From positions 1-40,731 of the forward strand of contig NZ_JAFNLL010000054.1 in assembly GCF_017368795.1 (NCBI RefSeq): a stretch of 40,731 nucleotides of DNA, read 5' to 3'. Positions within the stretch are counted from its first letter, which is position 1. Each line of letters begins with the position of its first letter. Origin of the DNA: Arthrobacter cavernae (GTDB lineage: Bacteria; Actinomycetota; Actinomycetes; Actinomycetales; Micrococcaceae). The translations under genes were made by a program, and so were the position numbers. The notes beneath the pieces were generated by a model. That model did no database searches, was not told the origin of the DNA, and saw nothing but the letters and a program-made list of their open reading frames with translations. Positions 25,552 to 33,407 of this stretch are shown piece after piece.

Positions 25552-25587
25552 CCGGTTACCCAACCCTGCCCAAAGCCACCAACCCTG

Positions 25588-25650
25588 CGTTGCGAGGCCC
25601 GCTCTACGTGCTTCGGAGGGATCCGGGGACGTAGAGCAGGCCCAGCAACG
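25588..25650. terminator. Bidirectional hairpin terminator
   Basis: Arms 25588-25609 and 25629-25650 pair over 22 bases with three mismatches, including a perfect nine-base core (GCTCTACGT with ACGTAGAGC). It lies between the convergent yczR and DUF4188 genes. Confidence 0.7.
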
Positions 25651-25661
25651 AACGCTGATTG

Positions 25662-26156
25662 CTAGCGTCGCGGAGCCGCCGCATGGCCCATGCGCTGCTT
25701 CGCAGTGTTGCTGCCCGGGCCGACGGGCACATGCGAGGTTGCCTTGGCCAGCCCAAATTCCGGCATGCCGTTGTAAACCACTTCAATGCCCGACGCCGGC
25801 ACCTGGTAGGTCTCGTGCCAGACACCCACGTCGCCGCTGCCCGCGACCTCCTTCATGAAGCGCCGCCACGGCCCCAAGTGGGGTGACTCACGGTCCGCGG
25901 CGAAGCGACGCAGGTGCTCGGGGCTCTCCCAGTAGCTGAGCAGCATGGTGGTGCGCCCGAACCACTGCTCGGAGCCGAGCATCCCGGCGTCGGGGTTGGC
26001 GGCGAGGTGCCCCAGCATCCTGGGCATGGCCGAGGCGACGCGCAGTACCGTTCCCAGCTTCCACCATCGATTGGCGCGCATCCCAATGAGGAACACGGTC
26101 ACGGATTCGCGTTCCGGGTCGGCCGTGAAGCGGCCCGGGAAGACTTCCTGTGCCAT
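25662..26156 (-). CDS. DUF4188 (monooxygenase-like) protein
   Basis: This 164-residue soluble protein has a ferredoxin-like alpha/beta-barrel fold. VTVFLIGMRANRWWKLGTVL, then LLSYWESPEHLRRFA, then WRRFM and WHETYQV are typical of DUF4188 proteins, which are related to the ABM and EthD monooxygenase-like domains. The catalytic chemistry is not established. The ATG at 26156 has GAAGGAA upstream; an earlier in-frame ATG at 26276 lies inside the divergent tetR gene. It is divergent from that gene, with three operator half-sites between, so it is probably repressed by it. Confidence 0.85.
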   Translation of the reverse strand: MAQEVFPGRFTADPERESVTVFLIGMRANRWWKLGTVLRVASAMPRMLGHLAANPDAGMLGSEQWFGRTTMLLSYWESPEHLRRFAADRESPHLGPWRRFMKEVAGSGDVGVWHETYQVPASGIEVVYNGMPEFGLAKATSHVPVGPGSNTAKQRMGHAAAPRR

Positions 26157-26208
26157 GAGGTTCCTTCGGTCTCGGGAACCCACTGCGGAGTTCCGGTGCT
26201 GATAATTG

Positions 26209-26245
26209 GTTTTCGTAACGACGTTATAAAACAAGGTTATGAAAC
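26209..26245. promoter_or_regulatory. Divergent promoter with three half-sites
   Basis: GTTATAAAAC (26223-26232) and GTTATGAAAC (26236-26245) are direct copies 13 bases apart, and GTTTTCGTAAC (26209-26219) is an inverted copy. TATAAA and TATAAC boxes overlap them on the two strands. This arrangement suits repression of both divergent genes by the TetR protein. Confidence 0.6.
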
Positions 26246-26246
26246 A

Positions 26247-26831
26247 ATGGATGACATGGCAAGACCCATCGTGCACGATGATTCCCTCAGGCAGCGGCTC
26301 CTGGAAGTGACCGCCGAACTCGTGGACCGGGAGGGCCCGGCCCGCGTCACGCTCCGCGACGTCACCTCCGGCGCACAGACCTCCACGACGGCGATCTACT
26401 CACTCTTCGGCGGGAAGGCACAATTGCTGACGGCCGCCGTCGACGACGGTTTCCGCTCCTTCGGCGAGTCGCAGCGCGCGGCGGCGGGAGGCGGACTCCT
26501 CGCCCTGGGCCGGGCCTACCGCATCTGGGCCTTGGAGCATCCGGCGCTCTACCGGCTCATGTTCGGCAGCGCCATGGCCGCCTATGTGGACTGCAGCCCG
26601 ACGCCGGCCGTCGCCTCCGAGGCGATGCTGCCCCTCATCGAGGCGGTGGCCGCCGGGCAGGCCGCGGGAACGATGCGCGACGACCGCGTGGAAACCGTCG
26701 CCACCGGAATCTGGGGGCAGGTCCACGGGCTGGTGAGCCTGGAGCTGGCGCAAATGGACATCCCCGGGACGGACTGGGCAGGCATCTACGAAGCATCCCT
26801 CGAAGCCGTGGTCCGCGCTTGGGCGCGCTGA
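26247..26831 (+). CDS. TetR family regulator
   Basis: This 194-residue regulator has its helix-turn-helix at residues 35-55 (VTLRDVTSGAQTSTTAIYSL, then FGGK), followed by a C-terminal domain (WALEHPALYRLMFGSAMAAY) of the TetR_C_33/WHG type. It is likely the repressor of the divergent DUF4188 gene and of itself. AAGG lies about ten bases before the ATG at 26247; an in-frame ATG at 26256 is an alternative start. A longer frame from 25914 is antisense to the DUF4188 gene. The inducer is unknown. Confidence 0.88.
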   Translation: MDDMARPIVHDDSLRQRLLEVTAELVDREGPARVTLRDVTSGAQTSTTAIYSLFGGKAQLLTAAVDDGFRSFGESQRAAAGGGLLALGRAYRIWALEHPALYRLMFGSAMAAYVDCSPTPAVASEAMLPLIEAVAAGQAAGTMRDDRVETVATGIWGQVHGLVSLELAQMDIPGTDWAGIYEASLEAVVRAWAR

Positions 26832-26870
26832 GCGGGCTTCTCCGAACACGGCAGCTGACTGACGACGCGC

Positions 26871-26914
26871 AAGCGGCCTGGCGACACCCGAATTCGGGTG
26901 TCGCCAGGCCGCTT
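26871..26914. terminator. 44-bp perfect palindrome, bidirectional terminator
   Basis: AAGCGGCCTGGCGACACCCG, then AATT, then the exact complement make a 44-base perfect palindrome between two convergent genes. The stem is 20 bp and GC-rich, with AA at the outer 5' edge and TT at the 3' edge on both strands. Confidence 0.8.
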
Positions 26915-26954
26915 CCGCGTCACTAGGAGCTATGCGCGTCGCTGAGAACGCGTC

Positions 26955-27647
26955 CTACGCGTAGACCCTCTCCAGGAAGGTGCCCCAGGCCTGGGCTGTG
27001 GCCTCGGAGTCGCCGCTGCCGCTGAACTCGTGCACGGTCATGCCCACGGGAGCGCCGAAGGAGTTACGGCCGAAGAAACGGTACAGGGTATCGGCCGTGC
27101 GCAGGCCCAGGAAGTGCTGGTTGGAGAAGTCGATCTCCCCGCTCAGCCGCCCCACGCCGTCGACGTCCAGCTCAACGACGGCCCCCTGGGCAACGCCGTC
27201 AACGCCCAGCGCGCGCTTCAAGGCCACGAAACCGTCCGGGACCTGCGAGGCAGCAGGGCCTTGGATGTCGGTGAAGACCACGGGCTTGCCGTCGAAGTAC
27301 CGCAGGTACTGGCCCAGGGTGTGCAGGTAGAACTCTGTGTGCTTGCTGGCGCCGTCGTACTGCTCGTCCCAGTTGTCAGCGAAGATGCCGCTGTGGACGT
27401 AGTGGAGCTTGGCCCGGCCGCCGTCGAGCGGTTCAATCACGTGCTCCAGCTGGTTGAACCAGCCGTCCGGGCCCTCCATGCGGTTGACCAGGTGGTTGGG
27501 GTACTCCTCCACGGTATTGACCGACGGCCACTCATCCGTGGGAAACAGCCAAGCCGCGGTGGCGTTGGTGACGGCCTCCCAGACGCGCTCGGGCGTGCCG
27601 GGGACTTCGCCGTCGAAGACGATTTCAAATTCGTGGTTGTCAGTCAT
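26955..27647 (-). CDS. SRPBCC/AHSA1-like domain protein
   Basis: This 230-residue soluble protein has an AHSA1-type SRPBCC fold. It begins FEIVFDGEVPGTPERVWEAV, then LFPTDEWPSV, and repeats the topology in the second half (FLGLRTADTLYRFFGRN). Its function is unknown; related proteins bind lipids or aromatic ligands. The ATG at 27647 overlaps the end of the preceding ArsR gene by eight bases, so the two are translationally coupled. The regulator-plus-SRPBCC module is common in actinobacteria. The start is fixed by the overlap; the longer reading enters the regulator gene. Confidence 0.88.
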   Translation of the reverse strand: MTDNHEFEIVFDGEVPGTPERVWEAVTNATAAWLFPTDEWPSVNTVEEYPNHLVNRMEGPDGWFNQLEHVIEPLDGGRAKLHYVHSGIFADNWDEQYDGASKHTEFYLHTLGQYLRYFDGKPVVFTDIQGPAASQVPDGFVALKRALGVDGVAQGAVVELDVDGVGRLSGEIDFSNQHFLGLRTADTLYRFFGRNSFGAPVGMTVHEFSGSGDSEATAQAWGTFLERVYA

Positions 27648-28284
27648 TGCCTTGGTCCTTTTCTGGTGAGTGCTGCGTGTCTGCTTTGAGTGTGGGGTGA
27701 AGTACGACGACGAGCCGGTGCTTGCGTGCCCCGCCCGCCGCGGTGCCAGTCGGCGCGCCGGGGCCACCGTCGTGGTATTTGTCTACCAGCCGCGTTACCG
27801 CGACGCCGAGCTCCTCGGCGAAGGCGGCGCGGTCTGCGGCCGTGCGGAAGGTGATTTCGCCGTCGATCGCGAAGCTGGCGAGCTTCTTCTTGGCGGCGGC
27901 TGCCCCGGCGATCAGCTTGCCCATCTCCTGGACGGTCCGCGCGGCGAGCGCCAGGAGCCAGAAGGCGGAGAAGCGGTCGGCGAAGCGGCGGGGATCCGGC
28001 GCCACGGACGCGAGGGCCACCGGCGAGATCAGGTACGACGCCGCCGTCGCGCGCACAATGCGTTCGGTGACGTTGCCCTTCTTCCGCTCCTCCACAAGCT
28101 CCACGAGCCCGTGCCGCTCGAGGGCCTTGAGGTGGTAGTTGACCTTCTGCCGCGGCAGGCCCGCCCTGGCGGCGAGCTGCGTGGCCGAAGCGGGCTCGGC
28201 CAGCTCCCGGAGGATGCGCGTGCGGATCGGGTCCAGCGACGCTTCCGCCGCGGCCGGGTCCTCGATCACTTCGATGTCCAGCAT
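27640..28284 (-). CDS. ArsR-like winged-helix regulator
   Basis: This is a 214-residue regulator. Residues 15-75 form a winged helix (LDPIRTRILRELAEPASATQ, then LAARAGLPRQKVNYHLKALE, then RHGLVELVEERKKG), which is ArsR/HTH_20-like. No metal-binding cysteines are visible, so a small-molecule or protein signal is more likely than metal. The helical second half (FSAFWLLALAARTVQEMGKL) may bind a ligand. The ATG at 28284 has GGAAG upstream. A promoter with TTGACA-18-CAGAAT and a GACAA...TTGTC operator lies just before it, which suggests autorepression. Confidence 0.87.
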   Translation of the reverse strand: MLDIEVIEDPAAAEASLDPIRTRILRELAEPASATQLAARAGLPRQKVNYHLKALERHGLVELVEERKKGNVTERIVRATAASYLISPVALASVAPDPRRFADRFSAFWLLALAARTVQEMGKLIAGAAAAKKKLASFAIDGEITFRTAADRAAFAEELGVAVTRLVDKYHDGGPGAPTGTAAGGARKHRLVVVLHPTLKADTQHSPEKDQGND

Positions 28285-28290
28285 GCTTCC

Positions 28291-28320
28291 ATTCTGCCTA
28301 CCGACAACTTTTCTTGTCAA
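28291..28320 (-). promoter_or_regulatory. Promoter and operator of the ArsR-SRPBCC operon
   Basis: On the minus strand, TTGACA at 28315-28320 is 18 bases from CAGAAT at 28291-28296. A GACAA...TTGTC inverted repeat (28303-28318) overlaps the -35 box, which fits autorepression by the ArsR-like protein. Confidence 0.6.
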
Positions 28321-28346
28321 GAACTTTTTCCTCGTCGGCATCCGAC

Positions 28347-28404
28347 TCGATGGTTCCCTGCACGTTCGGCGTTGGGCAACATCTGGCACGAAGGGAACCA
28401 TCGA
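28347..28404. repeat. 13-bp inverted repeat between divergent genes
   Basis: TCGATGGTTCCCT at 28347-28359 and AGGGAACCATCGA at 28392-28404 are perfect complements with a 32-base loop. It lies between the ArsR gene and the RluA-type gene. It could be a second operator pair, a structured leader or a small repeat element. Confidence 0.5.
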
Positions 28405-28471
28405 AACGGCGGTGGGGGCACGGGCGGGAGGCCCGGGCCCACGCCCGCAACGCGGCCCCCGCACGTCAAAG

Positions 28472-28477
28472 TAGAAT
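28472..28477 (+). promoter_or_regulatory. -10 box for a leaderless RluA-type mRNA
   Basis: TAGAAT lies six bases before the GTG at 28484, so transcription would begin at or next to the start codon. No ribosome binding site is seen, which fits a leaderless mRNA. Confidence 0.55.
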
Positions 28478-28483
28478 GGACCG

Positions 28484-29482
28484 GTGATGCAATCCCCCCT
28501 CCCCGTGCGCGACGGCGTCAACGCCACCCGTCTGCGCCTCCCGGACGAGGGGCCCTGGGCCACCGCGATGGACTACATGATGCACCGCTGGGGCCACATC
28601 GACCCCCAGGGCATCGAGGACCGTTTCGACGCCGGCGAGATCGTGGGCGAGGCTGGCGTCCCCCTAGACCGGGCCACCAAGCTCGAGGAGCACACCTTCA
28701 TCTGGTACTACCGCACGCTGCCGCCGGAGACCCGCATGCCGGTGGAGCTCAGCATCCTGCACCAGGACGAGCACCTGCTGGTGGTGGACAAGCCGCACTT
28801 CCTGCCCACCACCCCGGGCGGCACCTACATCCAGGAATCCGCGCTTGTCCGGCTCCGGAACCAGCTCGACCTCCCGGACCTCATCCCCATGCACCGCCTG
28901 GACCGCATGACCGCCGGCGTGCTGCTGCTCTCCACCAACCCGGAGACGCGCGGCAAGTACCAGGTCCTGTTCGAAAAGCGCCAGGTGCAGAAGGAGTACG
29001 AGTGCGTCTCGGCCGCCGCACCTGCGCCGGGGTATCCCGCCGTCGAGTTCCCCGCCGTCGTGCGCAACCGCATGACCAAGTCCCGCAGCTACCTGCTGGC
29101 CGAAGTGGTCGACGGCGAACCGAATGCGGAGACCCGCATTGAGCTGCTGAAAGCGTTCGACGCCGGGATGCCCGACGGCGGCGACGGTCATCGCGGCGGT
29201 CCCCGGCCAGGCGCGGCGCGCCGCGCGCTGTACCGCCTGGAGCCGCACACCGGCAAGACCCACCAGCTGCGCGTGCACATGGCCTCGCTGGGGCTGGGCA
29301 TCGTGAATGACGCGTTCTACCCCGATCTGCTGGACAAGGCCCCGGACGACTACACCAGGCCGCTGCAGCTGCTGGCCCGCGGCATCCGTTTCGTGGACCC
29401 CATCGCCAAGGAGCCGGTGGAATACCGCAGCCGGCTGGAGCTAAGCGAGTACACCGGCCGACTGCACGGGCATCTTCCATAA
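28484..29482 (+). CDS. RluA family pseudouridine synthase
   Basis: This 332-residue enzyme converts uridine to pseudouridine in RNA. The catalytic aspartate is Asp140 in HRLDRMTAG. The conserved LLVVDKPHFLPTTPGG and HTGKTHQLRVHMASLG motifs flank it. The N-terminal 75 residues are a short helical segment with no S4 domain. The target RNA (23S rRNA or tRNA) cannot be told from sequence. GTG at 28484 or ATG at 28487 follows a TAGAAT box, suggesting a leaderless mRNA. The gene is divergent from the ArsR-SRPBCC operon. Confidence 0.92.
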   Translation: MMQSPLPVRDGVNATRLRLPDEGPWATAMDYMMHRWGHIDPQGIEDRFDAGEIVGEAGVPLDRATKLEEHTFIWYYRTLPPETRMPVELSILHQDEHLLVVDKPHFLPTTPGGTYIQESALVRLRNQLDLPDLIPMHRLDRMTAGVLLLSTNPETRGKYQVLFEKRQVQKEYECVSAAAPAPGYPAVEFPAVVRNRMTKSRSYLLAEVVDGEPNAETRIELLKAFDAGMPDGGDGHRGGPRPGAARRALYRLEPHTGKTHQLRVHMASLGLGIVNDAFYPDLLDKAPDDYTRPLQLLARGIRFVDPIAKEPVEYRSRLELSEYTGRLHGHLP

Positions 29483-29548
29483 GACACCACGGTCAGCGGC
29501 TTTCCAAGCCGGATGGGGCTATCATATTACTGTGCTGAAGTAAAGTTT

Positions 29549-29580
29549 GGTATGTCGAAACAACATGGCATGTCGAACCA
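29549..29580. repeat. Direct repeat, 18-base period
   Basis: GGTATGTCGAAACA (29549-29562) and GGCATGTCGAACCA (29567-29580) differ at two positions. They lie about 90 bases upstream of the secreted-protein gene in the AT-rich gap 29483-29669. They could be two half-sites of a regulator binding on one face of the helix. Confidence 0.4.
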
Positions 29581-29669
29581 TATGTGGCCCCGCTGGGGAT
29601 CGAAGACTGGGGCCGATTCGGGGTCTCCTACGGGTGGCCGTCCCTTCTCTGGGAACGAGAAAAACCCTC

Positions 29670-30134
29670 ATGCAGAAATTCACCAAAATCATTGTCGGGG
29701 GCGCCGTGGCTTCGGTAGCCTTCCTGTCCCCGTTGGCGGCGGCCGTGTCCACGACCCCCGCAACGCAGCCCGCGCCTTTGGAGCTTGTAAACGTGGTGGT
29801 CCTTGACGCCACGACCGTCGAGGCCGTGTTCAACAACCCCTTGGATCGGGGCGTGATGGAGGCCATTCCGTCGGCTGTCTTCAACGTGCCGCACTTCAAC
29901 CACAGGTTTCCCCACGCCCATGTTGTGACCGCCGTCAAGGTGTCGCCTGACGGCCTCACCGCGCGGGTGACTCTCGCCCGGGCTCTTCACTCGGATAATC
30001 CTCCCTGTGACACCGAAGAGCCGCGCTGCTCCAAGGATCCGCTGCCGTTCATCATCTCCGAGGCGAAGGATATCTTCGGCCAGACCGTAACGGACGACGA
30101 ATTCGAGGTGCTGTCCACGGGAGCAAAGGACTGA
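29670..30134 (+). CDS. Small exported protein
   Basis: This is a 154-residue protein with a signal peptide (MQKFTKIIVGGAVASVAFLS, then PLAA, cleavage near residue 24). The mature part is a single Ig-like beta domain: LELVNVVVLDATTVEAVFNN and LTARVTLARAL are typical strands. It ends with FEVLSTGAKD. It resembles the bacterial SbsA/Big-type Ig-like domain in which a difference between two states is described (AVFN), but the family is not certain. Two cysteines (PPCDTEE and RCSKD) may pair. The ATG at 29670 is chosen for the signal peptide; a weak GAGAA precedes it. A clear terminator follows. Confidence 0.7.
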   Translation: MQKFTKIIVGGAVASVAFLSPLAAAVSTTPATQPAPLELVNVVVLDATTVEAVFNNPLDRGVMEAIPSAVFNVPHFNHRFPHAHVVTAVKVSPDGLTARVTLARALHSDNPPCDTEEPRCSKDPLPFIISEAKDIFGQTVTDDEFEVLSTGAKD

Positions 30135-30168
30135 GTCACACCCATTCCACATCCCTCTCCAACCGGAC

Positions 30169-30193
30169 AAAGGCCCCGCCCGGGGCCTTTTTC
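30169..30193 (+). terminator. Rho-independent terminator
   Basis: AAAGGCCCCG, CC, then CGGGGCCTTT and TT form a 10-bp stem with a T-tract, 35 bases after the exported-protein gene. Confidence 0.85.
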
Positions 30194-30256
30194 TGTACCG
30201 CATGGTGATTCCGGGACGCTTGCACGGTTGCCGGGCATACCGGCGTCGGCCGGAAG

Positions 30257-30778
30257 TTAGCCCAGCACCGCGCGGAAAATCTGTGCGGTTTCCGCACTGA
30301 ACAACACGAATTCCACCGTCTCCACGCCGCTGTCCGGCGCCGCTGCCCCGTAGCCGCGGACGGCGTCGAACGCCACTGACGCGACCTCGCGGGCATCCCA
30401 GCCATAGACGCCAGCGCTCACCGCCGGGAAGGCAAGCGAGCGGGCGCCCAGCGAGTCGGCCACGCGCAGGCTCTCGCTGAAGCAGGAAGCCAGCAGCGCG
30501 GGGTCAGTCTGGCCCGCGTGACGGTTGGGGCCCACGGTGTGGATGACCCATCGCGCCTGCAGATTGAAGCCGGGGGTCCCGACGGCGGCGCCCACCGGGA
30601 GTCCGTCCGGCAGCACCGTGGCACGTAGTTCACGGCAGGCCTCCAACAGCCGGGGACCAGCGACGCGGTGGATGGCACCGTCCACACCTCCGCCGCCCAG
30701 CAACGATGAATTGGCGGCGTTGACGATCGCGTCCACGGGCCGGGCGGTGATGTCGCCTTCAACAATCTCGATACGCAT
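30257..30778 (-). CDS. Macrodomain protein (O-acetyl-ADP-ribose deacetylase-like)
   Basis: This 173-residue protein is a single macrodomain. GDITARPVDAIVNAANSSLL, then GGGGVDGAIH binds the ADP-ribose, and AVSAGVYGW forms the second phosphate loop. The asparagines and the GGGGVDGAI loop match MacroD-type enzymes that remove acetate from O-acetyl-ADP-ribose or ADP-ribose from acidic residues. The ATG at 30778 begins the domain; an in-frame start at 30814 would add twelve residues. It is alone on the minus strand, so no partner ADP-ribosyltransferase or sirtuin is indicated by context. Confidence 0.92.
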   Translation of the reverse strand: MRIEIVEGDITARPVDAIVNAANSSLLGGGGVDGAIHRVAGPRLLEACRELRATVLPDGLPVGAAVGTPGFNLQARWVIHTVGPNRHAGQTDPALLASCFSESLRVADSLGARSLAFPAVSAGVYGWDAREVASVAFDAVRGYGAAAPDSGVETVEFVLFSAETAQIFRAVLG

Positions 30779-30935
30779 GCCGCCAGTCTGCCACCGGGCA
30801 GCTCTGGATGACACCCGGCATCACTGGATGGCAGAGGCTGGCGTGGCCCTACTGGTATTTCCTGGCGGGCCGGCACCTGAGCAGCGGCCGGCGACCGGCC
30901 CGCGGCGGCGGGCCCACATGCGGTAATTTGTGCCC

Positions 30936-31550
30936 ATGGACATGACCACCGCCGAGGGCTGGGGAACCGCGATCTACCTCTGGATCATCCCCGTGGTGCT
31001 CGGCGATGCCATTTTCCCGCCCGTGCCCTCCGAGATGGTGGTCATCACCGGCGGCGCGCTGGCGGCAGGCGGGCACGTCAACCCCTGGCTGATCGGGCTG
31101 CTCGCGGCTTCTGCGTCATGGGTCGGGGACATGCTGGTCTTCCAGCTCTTCAAGCGCCGTCTCAGCCATGTGCTGGACCGCTGGGCGTGGGGCCGCAAGG
31201 TGCACCGCGGCATCCACCAAGCCATCGCCAAGGCAGGCCGGTCCTCCACCTACGGCACCATTATCGGCGCCCGGTTCATCCCCGGCGGGCGCCTCGCGAC
31301 CTCTGCCGCAGCGGGAATCGCCGACGTTTCGACGCGGGGATTCAGCCTCTGTGCCGGGTTGGGCGGGATTCTGTGGGCGGTGTGGCAGACCGGGCTGGGC
31401 TACTTTGCCGGCTCGACGACGAACCTTCCGTTCTGGGCCAGCTCGCTGATCGGCGTCGGCGTGGGTCTGCTGATCGGCGTCGGCGTAGGTGTGATCGTCA
31501 CGCGGCGGCGCGGCAACCGCTCGCCGGTGGACGAGCCGGGCGCCGACTGA
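30936..31550 (+). CDS. DedA/SNARE-associated family membrane protein
   Basis: This 204-residue membrane protein is a DedA family member. The first helix pair contains VVLGDAIFPPVPSEMVVITG, with the P.PSE motif, and GARFIPGGRLATSAAAGI carries the conserved FIPG.R arginine. About four to five membrane segments are present, the last being glycine/valine-rich (IGVGVGLLIGVGVGVIV). DedA proteins act as lipid or metabolite scramblases and support membrane homeostasis. ATG at 30936 is preferred; TAATTT just upstream may give a leaderless mRNA. GTG at 30930 is the alternative. Confidence 0.88.
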   Translation: MDMTTAEGWGTAIYLWIIPVVLGDAIFPPVPSEMVVITGGALAAGGHVNPWLIGLLAASASWVGDMLVFQLFKRRLSHVLDRWAWGRKVHRGIHQAIAKAGRSSTYGTIIGARFIPGGRLATSAAAGIADVSTRGFSLCAGLGGILWAVWQTGLGYFAGSTTNLPFWASSLIGVGVGLLIGVGVGVIVTRRRGNRSPVDEPGAD

Positions 31551-31566
31551 GGCGGTGGCTAGGTCC

Positions 31567-31737
31567 GCGGCAGGGACTGTTTTGCCGGCGCTTAGCGTTC
31601 AGCCCCTCCCCAAGCTTCGCAAGCTCAGCTCGGGTCCTTGGGGCTTCTCTTCCTCCCGCCGCACGGCCTCAGTCGCTGGGCGACTTCCACCATGCTCTGG
31701 TCGGCGATGCGCGCCTACGCAAAATAGTCCCTGCCGC
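31567..31737. repeat. 171-bp element with 25-bp imperfect inverted ends
   Basis: The left arm (31567-31591, GCGGCAGGGACTGTTTTGC then CGGCGC) and right arm (31711-31737) are inverted copies with a few differences. They share GCGGCAGGGACT, a G/A difference, then TTTTGC. About 120 bases lie between, with no gene and a small inner hairpin (GCTTCGCAAGC). It fits a MITE-like or REP-like element inserted between the DedA gene and the PLP enzyme. No target duplication is obvious. Confidence 0.55.
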
Positions 31738-31749
31738 TGGGAGCACCTC

Positions 31750-32868
31750 TTAGAACACCGGGCGCCAGGTCTCGACGGCGTCATCACCTACCGCCACTAC
31801 CTCGCGCCAGCGGTCGAACACCGAGCAGGGGTGGGAGATGCCCAGGTCCACGACGTCGCCCACTTCCAGCCCTGCGGCGTCGTCCACGATGGCGTGGTGG
31901 TCGAAGAGGCGGGTCAGTGTGGCGCCGGCACCGGCAGACAGGAGGGCCCCGTCACGGTACCGGGCCACGATCACCGGGAGGCCGGCGTCGTACGCCAGCT
32001 CGCGCTTGCCCGCGTTCAGGACCACCCGCCCGGATTCCGGGGCGGAGATCACCAGCGCCCGGACCACCACCGCGGCGGTGAGGCCGGGGACCGGGGAGAC
32101 GCCCTGGTACGTTCCGTGGTCATGCACCACGTAGCAGCCCGAACGCAGCACGTTGACGGAAGCTTTGCGCGGCAGGAACATCGCCGCACGGTCCTGGAAC
32201 GCCGAGCCGCCGTTGCTGAAGACCGGCGGCTCCACCTCGAAGGTGGCGTGCAGTTCATCGAAAATGTCGCGGGCCAGGCGGCAGTGCGAATCGATCCCGG
32301 CCAGGTTTTCATCCGTCCGGGTGTTCGGTGCCACGCCCTCGTAGGCGCTGACGCCGGCCAGCAGCAGCCCGCCGGCGGTAAGAATCTCCGCGGCCAGGGG
32401 CCCGGCTTCGGCTTCGCTGCGGATGCCGGTGCGGCCGCCGGGGGTTCCGACGTCGATCAGCACGTTAAGGGGCCGGGGCGCGCCGTCGAACATCTCGGCC
32501 ATGGCCCGCACGCCCGCCACCGAATCGGCCAGGCAGTAGATTTCCAGCTCCGGCGAGGCCGCCAGCCAGGCACGCAGCTGCTCGAGGTGGCCGCGGAACA
32601 GCACCTCGTTCGCGATGAGGATCCGGCTGGCGCCCCACTCCATGGCCTGTGCGGCCTGCGCGGTGGTCGCCACGGTCACGCCCCAGGACCCGGGCAGCTG
32701 CCGCCGGACAATTTCACCGGTCATGGTGGTCTTGATGTGCGGCGCCAGCACCATGCCGTGCTCCTGCGTCCAGGCCTCCTTGATGCCGATATTGCGCTCG
32801 ACGGCGGCAACGTCCAGGAGCATCTGGGGCAGGGTGTGGAGCGGGAGGGTGGCGTCAAGGTGCGGCAT
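31750..32868 (-). CDS. D-threonine aldolase / D-serine dehydratase-like PLP enzyme
   Basis: This 372-residue fold-type III (alanine-racemase-like) enzyme has its PLP lysine at Lys46 in APHIKTT. The C-terminal metal site HPC (His346 and Cys348, in GISHPCSVFDRW) is that of D-threonine aldolase and D-serine dehydratase of the DSD1 type. Likely substrates are D-threonine, D-serine or other D-3-hydroxyamino acids, cleaved or deaminated with Zn2+ or Mn2+; which reaction is not decided by sequence. It stands alone on the minus strand with no linked transporter. Confidence 0.9.
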   Translation of the reverse strand: MPHLDATLPLHTLPQMLLDVAAVERNIGIKEAWTQEHGMVLAPHIKTTMTGEIVRRQLPGSWGVTVATTAQAAQAMEWGASRILIANEVLFRGHLEQLRAWLAASPELEIYCLADSVAGVRAMAEMFDGAPRPLNVLIDVGTPGGRTGIRSEAEAGPLAAEILTAGGLLLAGVSAYEGVAPNTRTDENLAGIDSHCRLARDIFDELHATFEVEPPVFSNGGSAFQDRAAMFLPRKASVNVLRSGCYVVHDHGTYQGVSPVPGLTAAVVVRALVISAPESGRVVLNAGKRELAYDAGLPVIVARYRDGALLSAGAGATLTRLFDHHAIVDDAAGLEVGDVVDLGISHPCSVFDRWREVVAVGDDAVETWRPVF

Positions 32869-32919
32869 GCGGAGCTGTCTTTCTCTGGGACTGGGTTCCC
32901 AGAGATCCTATCCCTGCCC

Positions 32920-33225
32920 TCAGACAGGCGCCCACTTGCCGCGGCTGCGGCGCAGCACGTAAAGGTTCCCGGTCAGCGCAACGCGTTCGACGGCGTCGCG
33001 CATCATGGCTGCCGACTCGCGGGCCTCGCTGTTCTCGCCCCGGTAGTCGCGCGAATCGACGAGAAAACGGAGGCTGATCTGGGGGACGCCGCCCACAATG
33101 TCCAGCTGGTTCGACTCCACGTGGTGCCGCGTTTCCAGGGCCTCCACGGCGGCGGCCATCACGGCTTCGGGCGGATTTCCCGGCTTGAGCCCGGTGACCT
33201 TCAACTTGGCTTGGAACGACGGCAT
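32920..33225 (-). CDS. Small conserved hypothetical protein
   Basis: This is a 101-residue soluble protein. It begins MPSFQAKLKVTGLKPGNPPE and continues with an amphipathic helix (VMAAAVEALETRHHVE), a beta strand (DIVGGVPQISLRFLVDS) and a second helix (EARESAAMMRDAVERVAL). That is an alpha/beta pattern as in small ferredoxin-like folds. The function is unknown. TATTAG about ten bases before the ATG could be a -10 giving a short or leaderless mRNA. It lies between the PLP enzyme and ppc. Confidence 0.8.
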   Translation of the reverse strand: MPSFQAKLKVTGLKPGNPPEAVMAAAVEALETRHHVESNQLDIVGGVPQISLRFLVDSRDYRGENSEARESAAMMRDAVERVALTGNLYVLRRSRGKWAPV

Positions 33226-33407
33226 CCACCAACCCTAATAGGCGCGCGGTGACTCCCGCACGAGACGGGCCGCGGGCCTCCGTGAAGGAGCGCATCGCGG
33301 TCGATCGCGTCGCATAGGTCGCTCAGCGACCGGAGCGGCGCATATCGGCCGTGTCTAAGCGACGGCGGAGGGCCGTTGCCCGGCGAACCCGACCGCCCCC
33401 GGCTGTC

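Noticed and set aside
24031..25563. Extension of yczE to 740 residues
   Set aside because: The extension is antisense to yczR; the family begins at MMTRRIT at 24030.
33317..33331. Hairpin GGTCGCT-C-AGCGACC downstream of ppc
   Set aside because: Short stem without a T-tract and 77 bases past the stop; not strong enough to call a terminator.
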